64,000 nucleotides of DNA from Bacteroidota bacterium (GTDB lineage: Bacteria; Bacteroidota; Bacteroidia; Sphingobacteriales; Sphingobacteriaceae), in the NCBI GenBank assembly GCA_018266915.1, contig JAFDZM010000042.1:1-64000 (forward strand). The letters run 5' to 3'. The first letter of the stretch is position 1. Each line of letters begins with the position of its first letter. Of this stretch, positions 27,701 through 36,514 are shown one piece after another. The notes under the pieces are model-generated. The model did no database searches. It was given only the letters and a program-made list of their open reading frames with translations, and was not told the DNA's origin. The position numbers and the translations under genes were made by a program.

Positions 27701-28382
27701 AAAAACGCCGGAACATATCAACCAGCATTCTGCGTTACCAACTTTTGTGGTAAGAGAGGCAAGCGACGTTTATGTAACAATTAACGCCAAGGCTGATGAC
27801 CGGCCTGATTGGTTAAAAGAATACCAGCCTGCTGGTCTATCGTTGCAGACTGATGAGAACGGAGGCACCAGCTTCGCTATCTATAAGAAAAGATTTGTCG
27901 GCGGTTCAACAGTTACCCTTGAGATTTGCCGCGATAATCAAAAATATACCGTAGCCGTGCTGCCTGTTACGACTCTTGCACCTGCTGTTGATTTAAAGAA
28001 AAGCATAAGCTATCCGGTGGATAATGCAATCACAAATGCTGGAGCTGTTCATGACACAATAGGAAGTAAAAAGGTTATCCGCTTTGTAAAACCGGGATCT
28101 GAGATCAGCTTTACCATCTCACCTGGTGTCGCTGATAAATACACATTACGGTTTAAGTATTATAATGCTGACGAGAAAACTATTTCGGTAAAAATGCAAT
28201 TGCAGGCTGCTGATGGAACTGTAATGAAAACGGAGGAGCTGAACTTTAAACCGGTTAAGAAGAATAAATTCGGCACATTAACAACAACGACGGGTACCAG
28301 TATTAATGCAGGAAATTATAAGGTAATACTCACGGCGGTTGACACTAGTGGCCTGGCAATATCAGGTCTCGAAATGCAATGA
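24792..28382 (+). CDS. GH2 glycosidase with malectin and C-terminal beta-sandwich modules
   Basis: A 1196-residue secreted multidomain enzyme. The order is signal (about 1-39), GH2 jelly roll (about 45-210, DVPHNWDNYGGY and AWYRKTF), Ig-like domain, TIM barrel (about 325-620) with acid/base Glu452 in GLQNES and probable nucleophile Glu520 in VGEYGAW, a GH2-like Ig domain, then a malectin-type module (about 738-905, YRVNCGGPDYLD and WTDDYPGMPAFFG), and a final beta-sandwich (about 1065-1196). The start is a GTG at 24792, three bases after the GH95 stop, because it gives a complete signal with a basic N-region; an ATG 21 codons later would lack it. GH2 enzymes remove beta-galactose, beta-uronates or alpha-L-arabinopyranose; which one is not clear. 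Confidence 0.88.
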   Translation: MKKLYCINQKYFYQLFYRNRWMLFVLIVGFFIDQSAVAQQNIRKEILLNANWRTIADTANINAHNGFEKQGFPDQNWERVDVPHNWDNYGGYRRLKHGNLHGYAWYRKTFTLANQPPGKRYFLWFEGVGSYATVWLNGILVGHHAGGRTTFTIDVTQAIKSNGINLLCVRADHPAFIKDLPWVCGADSDDPGFSEGAQPMGIFRPVHLIVTNDVRIEPFGLHVWNDTTVTEKSATLNLETTVKDYAASSRNTIVVNKLIDAKGQTISETKSASKFKAGEISVVKQVIEANQVHLWSPDHPYLYTIVSQVIIDGKVIDQTSTPYGIRWISWPIGRNNGDNRFYVNGKPFFINGIAEYEHLMGNSQAFSSQEIRARVMQMKTAGFNAFRDAHQPHNLEYQQYWEKLGILWWPQYSAHIWYDSPEFRNNFKALLRDWIKERRNNPAVILWGLQNESRLPADFARECSAIIREMDPTASSQRKITTCNGGSGTDWDVPQNWSGTYGGNPLNYADELQKQILVGEYGAWRSLDLHSEVSFTQNGTLSEDRMAQLMETKVRLAESVKDKVAGQFHWLLYSHENPGRVQGGEGFRELDRVGPVNYKGLFTIWGQPVDAFYMFRSNYAPADKEPMVYIISHTWPNRWLKQGIKDSITVYSNCDEVELFNDVNQASLGKKKREGIGTHFQWGGVNIKYNVLYAVGYLHGKAVAHDYIVLNHLPAAPHVNRLFTGNSQVLKPAPGYKYLYRVNCGGPDYLDKRGNLWMADVHKNSKTAWGSLSWTDDYPGMPAFFGSQQRTFDPIQSTDDSKMFQTFRFGMNKLKYEFPVPDGDYRVELYFTEPWYGAGGGMDCTGWRVFDVAINGKTKIKNLDIWKEAGYDRALKKVINVHVSGGQLQISFPRTLAGEAIISAVAISTLNQHAKPAASSGGVIKNLKINNTDAKRWSLQSWMDIGDSAYTDANISFSQLPPALYGADWIKTPEHINQHSALPTFVVREASDVYVTINAKADDRPDWLKEYQPAGLSLQTDENGGTSFAIYKKRFVGGSTVTLEICRDNQKYTVAVLPVTTLAPAVDLKKSISYPVDNAITNAGAVHDTIGSKKVIRFVKPGSEISFTISPGVADKYTLRFKYYNADEKTISVKMQLQAADGTVMKTEELNFKPVKKNKFGTLTTTTGTSINAGNYKVILTAVDTSGLAISGLEMQ

Positions 28383-28405
28383 CGTCCGGTAATAATTAAC
28401 GATCG

Positions 28406-31174
28406 ATGACAAAGCTGTTTTATCTGATTCTTTTGATACTCCCGATACAGGCACTGGCTCAAAATCTAAGGATGGACAACGTTCGTTGTGAGTACAAAAC
28501 AAATCCGATCGGTATTGAGTCGGCGCAGCCAAGACTGAGTTGGGAATTGCAGTCTTGCGAACGAAACGAAACGCAAACGGCCTACCGCATACTGGTTGCT
28601 GATAGTCCTGAAGCGCTAAGTAACGGGACGGGCAATGTATGGGATTCTAAAAGAGTGATCTCTTCCACCTCCATCCAGGTATCTTATAAAGGACAACCCT
28701 TGCAATCGACAAAAACCTATTATTGGAAGGTAAAGGTTTGGGACAATCATGGCCACGTTTCAGAATGGAGTGATATAGCGAAATGGCAAATGGGTTTATT
28801 AAATCCACATGACTGGAAAGCTGCAAAATGGATCGCCTACAACCGGATGCCTGATACAGACCGCATTGTGCCCTTTATTCATGGTCGCGGGCCAAAAAAA
28901 CTGGGTTATACTAATGACACACTGCCATTACTACGTAAGACCTTTACTATAAGTAAACCTCTGAAAAGCGCAACCATTTATATTTCAGGACTTGGCCATT
29001 TTGATTTGAGCCTAAATGGAACTAAAGTCAGTGATGACTTTCTTGATCCGGGATGGACACAGTATGATAAACAAGCCCTGTATGTGCCGTTTGATCTGAC
29101 AGACAAGCTTCAGCAAGGTGATAATACACTTGGGGTGATGCTGGGTAATGGGTTTTATTTTATTCCGAGGGACAAACGATACCGGAAGCTGACCGGTGGA
29201 TATGGCTACCCAAAAATGATATGCAGGTTAGAGGTAGAATACCAGGATGGAACTTCCGAGAATGTAGTAAGCGATGAAACCTGGAAAACAGCTCCGGGGC
29301 CTATTACTTTCAGTAGCATTTATGGCGGCGAAGATTATAACGCCAACCTCGAACAGCCTGGCTGGGATACTCCAACTTTTAATGATAGCAAATGGCGAAA
29401 TGCTGTAGTTGTTGACGGCCCTAATCAATTGAGCGCTCAGTTAACCGACCCGGTAAAAATATTCGAACATTTTTCACCGGTAAAATGCATCAAGCTTGGG
29501 TCTGACAAATTTGTTTATGATCTGGGTCAGAATGCGTCAGGGATACCATTTATTAAAGTACAGGGGAAAAAGGGCCACACCGTTAGGATCATCCCTGCTG
29601 AATTGCTGAATGAGGATAGCACTGTTAGTCAAAAAGGTTCTGGCGGGCCTATGTATTTTGACTACGTTTTAAAGGGCAACTGTGTGGAATACTGGCATCC
29701 GCAGTTTACCTATTATGGTTTCAGATACCTACAGGTGGAAGGCGCTGTGCCTGAAACAGAGGCCAATCCACAGAAATTGCCCGTTCTATTAAAGATTAGT
29801 AGCCTGCATATCCGTAACGCTGCGGAACGCGTTGGAACTTTTAGCTGTTCCAATCACCTGTTCAATAAGACCTTTAGCCTGATCGACTGGGCCATACAAA
29901 GCAATATGATTAGTCTATTTACCGATTGTCCGCATCGCGAGAAGCTGGGGTGGTTGGAAGAGGTTCACCTGATGGGTAATTCGATACGTTACAATTACGA
30001 TATCGCCAACCTGAGCCGCAAGAGCATAAACGATATGAAACTTGCGCAAACTCCGGAAGGCCTCATCCCCGAAATAGCGCCTGAATATGTAAAATTTGGC
30101 GAACCGTTCAGGGATTCGCCGGAATGGGGTAGCAGCGCCGTGATCATGCCCTGGTATGTTTACCAATGGTATGGTGATAAGCAGGAACTTGCAGGAAGCT
30201 ATGACATGATAAAACGCTACCTGGCATACCTCAGCTCAAAAGCGGGTCACTATATACTTAGCGAAGGTTTGGGCGATTGGTACGATATTGGACCCAGGGC
30301 ACCCGGTCTTTCGCAAAATACGCCAAAAGGAATAACTGCAACTGCCATCTACTATTACGATCTTCAGATAGCAGTTCATATAGCCCAGTTACTGGACAAC
30401 CATAACGACGCTATTGCTTATGAAAGTATGGCAAAACAAGTTGGCAAAGCCTTTAACAAAACATTTTTTAATACCGAAACAAAACAATACGGAAGCGGTA
30501 GTCAAACAGCGAACGCTATGGCGGTGTACATGCAACTGGTTGAGCCGCAATATAAAAAGGCAGTTATCGCGAATATTATAAAGGATATTCGGGACAGAGG
30601 CAATAGCCTTACAGCCGGTGACATTGGCTATCGGTATCTATTGCAAGTGCTTGAAAACGCAGGCCGGTCGGATGTTATATTCGACATGAACAGCCGGTCG
30701 GATGTGCCTGGTTATGGTTATCAATTGGCCAAAGGAGCAACAGCCTTAACCGAATCCTGGCAGGCGAGATCTGCCGTATCAAACGATCACCTGATGCTCG
30801 GCCATTTGATGGAGTGGTTTTATAACGGATTAGGTGGTATAGATGCTGCCGCCGGAGCCATCGCATCAAATAAAATAGTGATAAAGCCCGAGCCCGTTAG
30901 CGACATCACTTATGCGAAGACCAGTTATCATTCTCCTTATGGAGTCATTTCTACAGATTGGAAAAAGTCAGATTCAAAGTTTGAGTTAACGGTTCAGATC
31001 CCGGCAAATACAAGTGCAGCAATCTATTTGCCTGCGAACAAAAGTGATAATATCCGAGAAGCCGGAAAATCAATTAATACCAATAAAGACTTAAAATTTA
31101 TAACCTATAAAAATGGCAAGGCGCTGATCAAAACAGGTTCGGGTATCTATCATTTTGTAGTGGACAAACGATAA
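28406..31174 (+). CDS. GH78 alpha-L-rhamnosidase, divergent clade
   Basis: A 922-residue secreted protein (signal MTKLFYLILLILPIQALAQ). The N-terminal fibronectin-like domain (NVRCEYKTNPIGIESAQPRL, then TYYWKVKVWD), two beta-sandwich domains (GLGHFDLSLNGTKV, then VMLGNGFYF), the six-hairpin catalytic barrel and a C-terminal beta domain follow the standard GH78 plan. The catalytic block is DCPHREKLGWLEEVHLMG, near residue 507, where usual members have DCPQR-x-ER-x-W-x-GD; the second key Glu lies in ATALTESWQ instead of the common TTIWE-x-W. It is therefore GH78 by architecture but belongs to a divergent branch, and rhamnose specificity is less sure than for 58257-61016. A 13-base direct repeat is present at 30663-30705. 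Confidence 0.85.
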   Translation: MTKLFYLILLILPIQALAQNLRMDNVRCEYKTNPIGIESAQPRLSWELQSCERNETQTAYRILVADSPEALSNGTGNVWDSKRVISSTSIQVSYKGQPLQSTKTYYWKVKVWDNHGHVSEWSDIAKWQMGLLNPHDWKAAKWIAYNRMPDTDRIVPFIHGRGPKKLGYTNDTLPLLRKTFTISKPLKSATIYISGLGHFDLSLNGTKVSDDFLDPGWTQYDKQALYVPFDLTDKLQQGDNTLGVMLGNGFYFIPRDKRYRKLTGGYGYPKMICRLEVEYQDGTSENVVSDETWKTAPGPITFSSIYGGEDYNANLEQPGWDTPTFNDSKWRNAVVVDGPNQLSAQLTDPVKIFEHFSPVKCIKLGSDKFVYDLGQNASGIPFIKVQGKKGHTVRIIPAELLNEDSTVSQKGSGGPMYFDYVLKGNCVEYWHPQFTYYGFRYLQVEGAVPETEANPQKLPVLLKISSLHIRNAAERVGTFSCSNHLFNKTFSLIDWAIQSNMISLFTDCPHREKLGWLEEVHLMGNSIRYNYDIANLSRKSINDMKLAQTPEGLIPEIAPEYVKFGEPFRDSPEWGSSAVIMPWYVYQWYGDKQELAGSYDMIKRYLAYLSSKAGHYILSEGLGDWYDIGPRAPGLSQNTPKGITATAIYYYDLQIAVHIAQLLDNHNDAIAYESMAKQVGKAFNKTFFNTETKQYGSGSQTANAMAVYMQLVEPQYKKAVIANIIKDIRDRGNSLTAGDIGYRYLLQVLENAGRSDVIFDMNSRSDVPGYGYQLAKGATALTESWQARSAVSNDHLMLGHLMEWFYNGLGGIDAAAGAIASNKIVIKPEPVSDITYAKTSYHSPYGVISTDWKKSDSKFELTVQIPANTSAAIYLPANKSDNIREAGKSINTNKDLKFITYKNGKALIKTGSGIYHFVVDKR
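30663..30705 (+). repeat. 13-bp direct repeat inside the GH78 gene
   Basis: GCCGGTCGGATGT occurs at 30663-30675 and again at 30693-30705, in the same reading frame, encoding RSDV twice ten codons apart. Alignment by eye to the other GH78 in this window suggests no length change of the protein. Confidence 0.8.
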
Positions 31175-31183
31175 AAATCTAAA

Positions 31184-32308
31184 ATGAAGTTAAAGTATAT
31201 TTTTATTATGGTGATGTTATTGGGTTTGCTGGGTAACTACACTTACGGGCAATCCAAACGGAATAAGGTGCCCGATAATGTGATGCAATCCATTTACGAA
31301 CGAGTAAAAACGCCTCACAAATATGGCTTGGTGATAGTGCCGGAAGATAATTCCAAAAAAGCTGATTGTCCGACAGTTTTTCGCAAGGGCGACGATTGGT
31401 TTATGACCTACATTATTTTCAATGGTAGTGGATACGAAACCTGGCTCGCTAAAAGTGCCGATCTGCTGCATTGGAAAACGCAGGCACGCATACTATCATT
31501 TTCGGATACAGCTAACTGGGACTGCAATCAAAAGGCGGGCTATGCTGCGCTTGAAGATATGAAATGGGGTGGTAGCTATAAGCTCCAAAAATATGACGGA
31601 AAATACTGGATGTCGTATTTCGGCGGTCATGAGCGCGGCTATGAAAAAGGACGAATGGCGATCGGCATCAGTTATACTGAGAAAGACCCTTCTGTTCCTC
31701 ACGAATGGATGCGGCTTGACCATCCTGTACTGACACCTGATGATCCGGATGTGAGCTGGTGGGATAATCATGTGCAATACAAGGAAACCGTCATCTGGGA
31801 TAAGTCGAAACTCACAGGTCACCCGTTCCTGATGTATTACAATGCCAATGGCGATAGCGTCAATAAAAAGCGCGGCGCTGAGCGCATTGGACTGGCTGTA
31901 TCTGACGATATGTTACACTGGAAGCGATACGGAAAAGACCCCGTACTCGATCATGGTCCGGGTATAACAGGCGATCCCGATATTCAAAAGATTGGTGATG
32001 TTTATGTGATGTTCTACTTTGGAGCATTTTGGAAAACCGGACCAGGTGGCGTATTTAACCGTTTCGCCTGCTCATACGACCTTGTGCATTGGACCGACTG
32101 GACCGGCGAAAAACTGATCCAGTCATCAGAACCATATGATAATGAATTCGCGCACAAATCATGTGTGATCAAAAATAAAGGAGTTGTGTACCACTTCTAT
32201 TGCGCAGTGAATAAAGCACAGCAACGGGGTATAGCTGTTGCCACATCGAAGGATATGGGAAAAAGTTCGCTCAATTTTGTTGCCCCTCCTGTGAAAGTTA
32301 AAAAATAA
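31184..32308 (+). CDS. GH43-like five-bladed beta-propeller glycosidase
   Basis: A 374-residue secreted protein (signal MKLKYIFIMVMLLGLLGNYTYGQ). The repeated blades carry clan-F-style signatures: ADCPTVFRKGDDWFMTYI, WLAKSADLLHWK, YDGKYWMSYFGGHERG, GLAVSDDMLHWKR, GDPDIQKIGDVYVMFYFGAF and CSYDLVHWTDW. Acidic residues at the start of blades are the expected catalytic positions, but I cannot assign them individually. The family is best described as GH43/GH117/GH130-like; members remove arabinofuranose, galactose or related units. It lies 9 bases after the GH78 gene and 11 bases before a GH2 gene, so it is co-transcribed with them. Specificity is unknown. Confidence 0.72.
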   Translation: MKLKYIFIMVMLLGLLGNYTYGQSKRNKVPDNVMQSIYERVKTPHKYGLVIVPEDNSKKADCPTVFRKGDDWFMTYIIFNGSGYETWLAKSADLLHWKTQARILSFSDTANWDCNQKAGYAALEDMKWGGSYKLQKYDGKYWMSYFGGHERGYEKGRMAIGISYTEKDPSVPHEWMRLDHPVLTPDDPDVSWWDNHVQYKETVIWDKSKLTGHPFLMYYNANGDSVNKKRGAERIGLAVSDDMLHWKRYGKDPVLDHGPGITGDPDIQKIGDVYVMFYFGAFWKTGPGGVFNRFACSYDLVHWTDWTGEKLIQSSEPYDNEFAHKSCVIKNKGVVYHFYCAVNKAQQRGIAVATSKDMGKSSLNFVAPPVKVKK

Positions 32309-32319
32309 GCCAACTGTAA

Positions 32320-34737
32320 ATGAGGATGAGATCACTAAGCATTTTTATACTGACTATAGTTTTTGGTTGCTCAATAGCCTCCGCTCAAAAGCCACGAAAA
32401 ATAATTTCCTTTGATGATAACTGGCGATTTATGTTGCGGGATAACAAACAAGCCCAAAATGCTGAATTTGATGACAGTAAATGGCGCAAGCTTAGCTTGC
32501 CGCACGACTGGAGCATTGAAGGAAGCTTTGATAAAAAGAATCCAACTAAACAGGCAGAAGGTGGTCTCCCGGCAGGTGTTGGTTGGTATCGGAAAACGTT
32601 TATCGTACCAAATTCATCAAAAAGTAAGGATGTCTTTATTGATTTTGATGGGGTTTACCGTAATAGCGAGGTTTGGATAAATGGGCATTACCTGGGCAAA
32701 AGGCCCAATGGTTATATTTCTTTCAGCTACAATCTTACGTCTTATCTAAAATTCGGCGCTCAGAATAATGTGATTGCTGTTAAGGTTGATAATTCAGGTC
32801 AACCCAATTCGAGGTGGTACACAGGATCGGGCATAAACCGTAATGTGTGGCTAAGGACGGTAAACCAAACTCATTTTTGCCGTTGGGGAACTTTTGTTGT
32901 TACGCCTCAAATAACAGCCAATGCAGCAACTGTACATATAAGCGCAAGCATAGTGCAAGGTGTAAGAGGCCTAAAGCTGGAAACGGTTATTTGGGATGAA
33001 AAAGGGAAGAAAATCACTTCCTGTTTATCACCAGTAAAAGATGCTGTGGATACAGCAATAACTTTTGCCGAGCAAAACCTTGTAATTAAAAATCCCGTTC
33101 TTTGGTCGCCATCCCATCCTTATCTGTATAAAATAGCACTCCAGTTGCTGCACAAGGGCAAGGTGTTGGATAACTATACCGTGAATACCGGTCTTCGCTC
33201 ATTCAGCTTTGATTCAAAAAACGGTTTTTCATTGAATGGTGTCCAAATGAAAATAAAAGGCGTTTGTATGCATGAAAATTTAGGCGCATTGGGGTCCGCC
33301 GTTAACAGGAGTGCTATTGCCCGGCAGTTGAAATTACTGAAAGATATGGGCTGCAATGCTATTCGCACTGCCCACAATCCGCCTGCACCGGAATTTTTGG
33401 ACCTTTGCGATCAAATGGGCTTCCTGGTAATGGATGAGGCATTCGATATGTGGCGTAAGAAGAAAAATACCCATGATTATCATGAAGACTGGGCCGAATG
33501 GCATAAACGCGATCTCGCCGACCAGGTACTGCGCGACCGTAACCATCCCTGCGTTTTTATGTGGAGCATTGGGAATGAGATAAGGGAGCAGTTTGATAGC
33601 ACCGGGACAAGCATTGCCCGGGAACTGGTAAACACTGTGAAGAGCATTGATGGCACCCGCCCCGTTACTTCCGCCTTAAGCGAACCGGATCCGCATAAAA
33701 ATTTCATCTATAAATCCGGGGCACTGGATGTTGTCGGTTTAAATTATCACCAGGATTTGTATCCTGATTTTCTGAAAAATTATCCGGGACAAAAATTTGT
33801 TGCTACAGAAACCATGTCCGCGCTGGAAACTAGAGGTTTTTATGATCCCCCGACGGACTCCACACGCTATTGGCCCAAAAGCTCAAGAATCCCATTTAAA
33901 GAAGGCAATGCTGATTTTGCAGTTACTGCCTATGATAACGTTGCGGCATATTGGGGTTCGACACATGAAGAAACCTGGAAGATCATCAAAAAGTACGATT
34001 TTCTGTCGGGCCTATTTGTTTGGACAGGATTCGATTATCTAGGAGAGCCGACACCTTATCCATGGCCAGCAAGGAGCTCGTATTTTGGTATAATTGACTT
34101 GGCCGGATTTCCGAAAGATGTCTATTACATGTATCAAAGCGAATGGGCCGATAAACCCGTTCTGCATCTGCTGCCGCATTGGAACTGGAAACCGGGACAA
34201 ATGGTTGATGTTTGGGCGTATTACAGCCAGGCCGACGAGGTGGAATTATTTTTGAACGGCAAATCGCTGGGTACAAGAATTAAGCAAGTCGATGATCTGC
34301 ATGTATCATGGCAGGTGAAATTTGAGCCTGGAGTGCTAAAGATTGTATCGCGCAAAGCAGGAAAAGTAGTCCTTACAGAAGAAGAGCATACCGCCGGACC
34401 TGCGGCAAAAATTATCTTATTAGCTGACAGAAAATCGATAAAAGCAGATGGAAAAGACCTGTCGTTTATAACAGTGAAAATTGCTGATAAAAACGGCTTT
34501 ATCATACCTGATGCTGATAACTTGGTTAGATTTAATGTAACAGGTCCTGCTCGTATTGTCGGAGTTGACAACGGTTCGCAGATCAGTATGGAGCCTTTTA
34601 AGGCTAATCATCGCAAAGCATTCCACGGTTTGTGTTTGGCAATTGTTCAATCAGGTAGCAAAGCGGGGGTAATTTCTGTTACTGCAAAATCTCCCGGATT
34701 GGAATCTGCAAACCTGGAACTGAAGACAATCATGTAA
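32320..34737 (+). CDS. GH2 beta-galactosidase-type glycosidase
   Basis: An 805-residue secreted GH2 enzyme (signal ending SIASAQ). Domains are the sugar-binding jelly roll (LPHDWSIEGSF near residue 60, GVGWYRKTF), an Ig-like domain, and a TIM barrel with RTAHNPPAPEFLDLCDQMGF, acid/base Glu420 in WSIGNEIREQ and likely nucleophile Glu497 in VATETMS. C-terminal Ig-like domains of the DUF4982 type follow, where WKPGQMVDVWAYYSQADEVELFLNGKS is visible in two adjoining segments. Length and order match Bacteroidetes beta-galactosidases. It is the last enzyme of this glycosidase run; a 170-base gap with a hairpin precedes the symporter gene. Galactose is the most likely released sugar; a uronidase or arabinopyranosidase role is possible. 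Confidence 0.9.
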   Translation: MRMRSLSIFILTIVFGCSIASAQKPRKIISFDDNWRFMLRDNKQAQNAEFDDSKWRKLSLPHDWSIEGSFDKKNPTKQAEGGLPAGVGWYRKTFIVPNSSKSKDVFIDFDGVYRNSEVWINGHYLGKRPNGYISFSYNLTSYLKFGAQNNVIAVKVDNSGQPNSRWYTGSGINRNVWLRTVNQTHFCRWGTFVVTPQITANAATVHISASIVQGVRGLKLETVIWDEKGKKITSCLSPVKDAVDTAITFAEQNLVIKNPVLWSPSHPYLYKIALQLLHKGKVLDNYTVNTGLRSFSFDSKNGFSLNGVQMKIKGVCMHENLGALGSAVNRSAIARQLKLLKDMGCNAIRTAHNPPAPEFLDLCDQMGFLVMDEAFDMWRKKKNTHDYHEDWAEWHKRDLADQVLRDRNHPCVFMWSIGNEIREQFDSTGTSIARELVNTVKSIDGTRPVTSALSEPDPHKNFIYKSGALDVVGLNYHQDLYPDFLKNYPGQKFVATETMSALETRGFYDPPTDSTRYWPKSSRIPFKEGNADFAVTAYDNVAAYWGSTHEETWKIIKKYDFLSGLFVWTGFDYLGEPTPYPWPARSSYFGIIDLAGFPKDVYYMYQSEWADKPVLHLLPHWNWKPGQMVDVWAYYSQADEVELFLNGKSLGTRIKQVDDLHVSWQVKFEPGVLKIVSRKAGKVVLTEEEHTAGPAAKIILLADRKSIKADGKDLSFITVKIADKNGFIIPDADNLVRFNVTGPARIVGVDNGSQISMEPFKANHRKAFHGLCLAIVQSGSKAGVISVTAKSPGLESANLELKTIM

Positions 34738-34826
34738 CAGTTTTAGTTGCGATATTTGATAGGACAATTTTTTTTAGCATAAGCTAATATCTCATAATAC
34801 AAAGGCAAGATTTCAGATTAATAGAA

Positions 34827-34858
34827 GGTGCAATGCAAATAGATTTGTATTTGGCACC
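34827..34858 (+). promoter_or_regulatory. Imperfect hairpin in the leader of the symporter gene
   Basis: GGTGC (34827-34831) pairs with GCACC (34854-34858), and the inner CAAA with TTTG around a short loop. No T-run follows, so it is not a typical terminator. It could attenuate, process or protect the message between the GH2 and symporter genes. Confidence 0.3.
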
Positions 34859-34907
34859 GTCCATATAAACCCATATTTATAATACTATTCGCTGAAGAAA
34901 TTGGATA

Positions 34908-36500
34908 ATGAGCAATCAGTTGCAAATTATTGACCTGGTAATAATACTATGTTACCTCGCGGCCATGCTACTGGCGGGCTTTCATTTTTCCCGTAAAAAT
35001 AAGAGCGCCGACCGGTTTACACGGGCCTCAGGGAGAATTCCGGGTTGGGCGGTGGGTATGTCAATTTTTGCAACTTTCTTAAGCAGTAATACTTTTCTCG
35101 GGGTACCTGGGAAAACATTTGGATCAAACTGGAATGTATTTGTTTTTAGTTTGTCAATGCCGTTGGCAGCATGGGTAGCCGTTAAATATTTTATACCATT
35201 TTATCGCAACAGCGGCGAAATTTCTGCTTACACACATTTCGAAAATCGTTTTGGTCCGTGGGCACGTACTTATGCGGTGGTTTGCTTTTTGCTGACGCAG
35301 CTTGCCCGCATGGGATCCATCTTTTTTGGTATTGCACTCACACTCCAGGCGCTCACCGGTTTTGATATGAAAACCATTATGATGGTTACTGGCGCCTGCA
35401 TAATTGTCTATACGGTATTGGGTGGTATCGAAGCCGTTATCTGGACCGAAGTTGCCCAGGCAGTCATAAAAACATTTGGCGCTTTACTGATTCTGTACCT
35501 GGTTGTTGTAAATATGCCCGGCGGTGTAAAACAAATCATGCAGATCGGCAACGATCATCAAAAATTCAGCCTCGGAAGCTTTCATCCTGATTTTACGCAA
35601 CCAACTTTTTGGGTGATATTATTATACGGTTTTTTTATCAATCTTAACAATTTTGGTGTCGACCAAAACTACGTGCAGCGTTATCATACTGCGGCTTCTC
35701 CTGCGCAGGCAAAAAGATCTGTCTGGATATGTGTAGCTATGTATTTACCGGCATCACTAATATTTTGCATTATAGGATCTTCGCTGTTCGCCTATTACCA
35801 GGCCCATCCTGGACTGATAGATGTTGTTAAGCACCAGGTGGCAGTCGAAAGGGCAGGGGTAGGCGCTTCATCAGCTACCGTAGCACAAATTGCAGGTGCA
35901 TTGAAACCCGGCGATTATGGCGATAAAATAATGCCTTACTTCATGGTTACTAAAATTCCGGTTGGATTGATCGGGCTAATTGTCTCAGCAGTATTGTCGG
36001 CGGCTATGAGTACCATTAGCTCCGGGATGAATGCCTCGTCTACCGTGTTCTCACTGGATATTTATAAAAGATATTTCAAGCCGTCGATAAATGAGAAGCA
36101 AAAGCTCAGGATACTTCACCTGGCTACTGTAGTTTTTGGCCTGGGCGGCATGTTAGCCGGGGTAGCCATGATCGGCATCAAAAGTGTGCTGGATATTTGG
36201 TGGATGCTGTCGGGCATATTTGCTTCGGGAATGCTCGGGCTATTTTTGCTGGGAATCATCAGCAAGCAAACCGGTAACGCAGCAGCTATGGCAGCTACTT
36301 TTATTGGTATTGCCGTCGTTTTGTGGATGACGCTTCCATCTCTTATACCAGATCAATACCAGAATTTGCGAAACGGTTTAGATGTGAACATGACGATTGT
36401 CGTGGGCACATTATCTATTTTCTTAGCAGGCATACTACTTACCCGATTCAAAACGACACCTAACTATAAAAACGATTTACTAACGACTGAAAAGTCTTAA
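34908..36500 (+). CDS. Sodium:solute symporter (SSS family), second copy
   Basis: A 530-residue inner-membrane transporter with about 13 hydrophobic helices. It keeps the same landmarks as the symporter at 7014-8582: WAVGMSIFATFLSSNTFLGVPG, VCFLLTQLARMGSIFFGIAL, GGIEAVIWTEVAQAVIKTF, and VDQNYVQRYHTA. Both start MSN-Q/H-LQ, so they are paralogues. It follows the glycosidase run and precedes a DHDPS-family gene by 14 bases, mirroring the other operon, where a symporter and a DHDPS-family gene also occur together. The likely job is uptake of a monosaccharide or sugar acid produced in the periplasm; the substrate cannot be read from the sequence. Confidence 0.93.
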   Translation: MSNQLQIIDLVIILCYLAAMLLAGFHFSRKNKSADRFTRASGRIPGWAVGMSIFATFLSSNTFLGVPGKTFGSNWNVFVFSLSMPLAAWVAVKYFIPFYRNSGEISAYTHFENRFGPWARTYAVVCFLLTQLARMGSIFFGIALTLQALTGFDMKTIMMVTGACIIVYTVLGGIEAVIWTEVAQAVIKTFGALLILYLVVVNMPGGVKQIMQIGNDHQKFSLGSFHPDFTQPTFWVILLYGFFINLNNFGVDQNYVQRYHTAASPAQAKRSVWICVAMYLPASLIFCIIGSSLFAYYQAHPGLIDVVKHQVAVERAGVGASSATVAQIAGALKPGDYGDKIMPYFMVTKIPVGLIGLIVSAVLSAAMSTISSGMNASSTVFSLDIYKRYFKPSINEKQKLRILHLATVVFGLGGMLAGVAMIGIKSVLDIWWMLSGIFASGMLGLFLLGIISKQTGNAAAMAATFIGIAVVLWMTLPSLIPDQYQNLRNGLDVNMTIVVGTLSIFLAGILLTRFKTTPNYKNDLLTTEKS

Positions 36501-36514
36501 TACTTATAAATACA

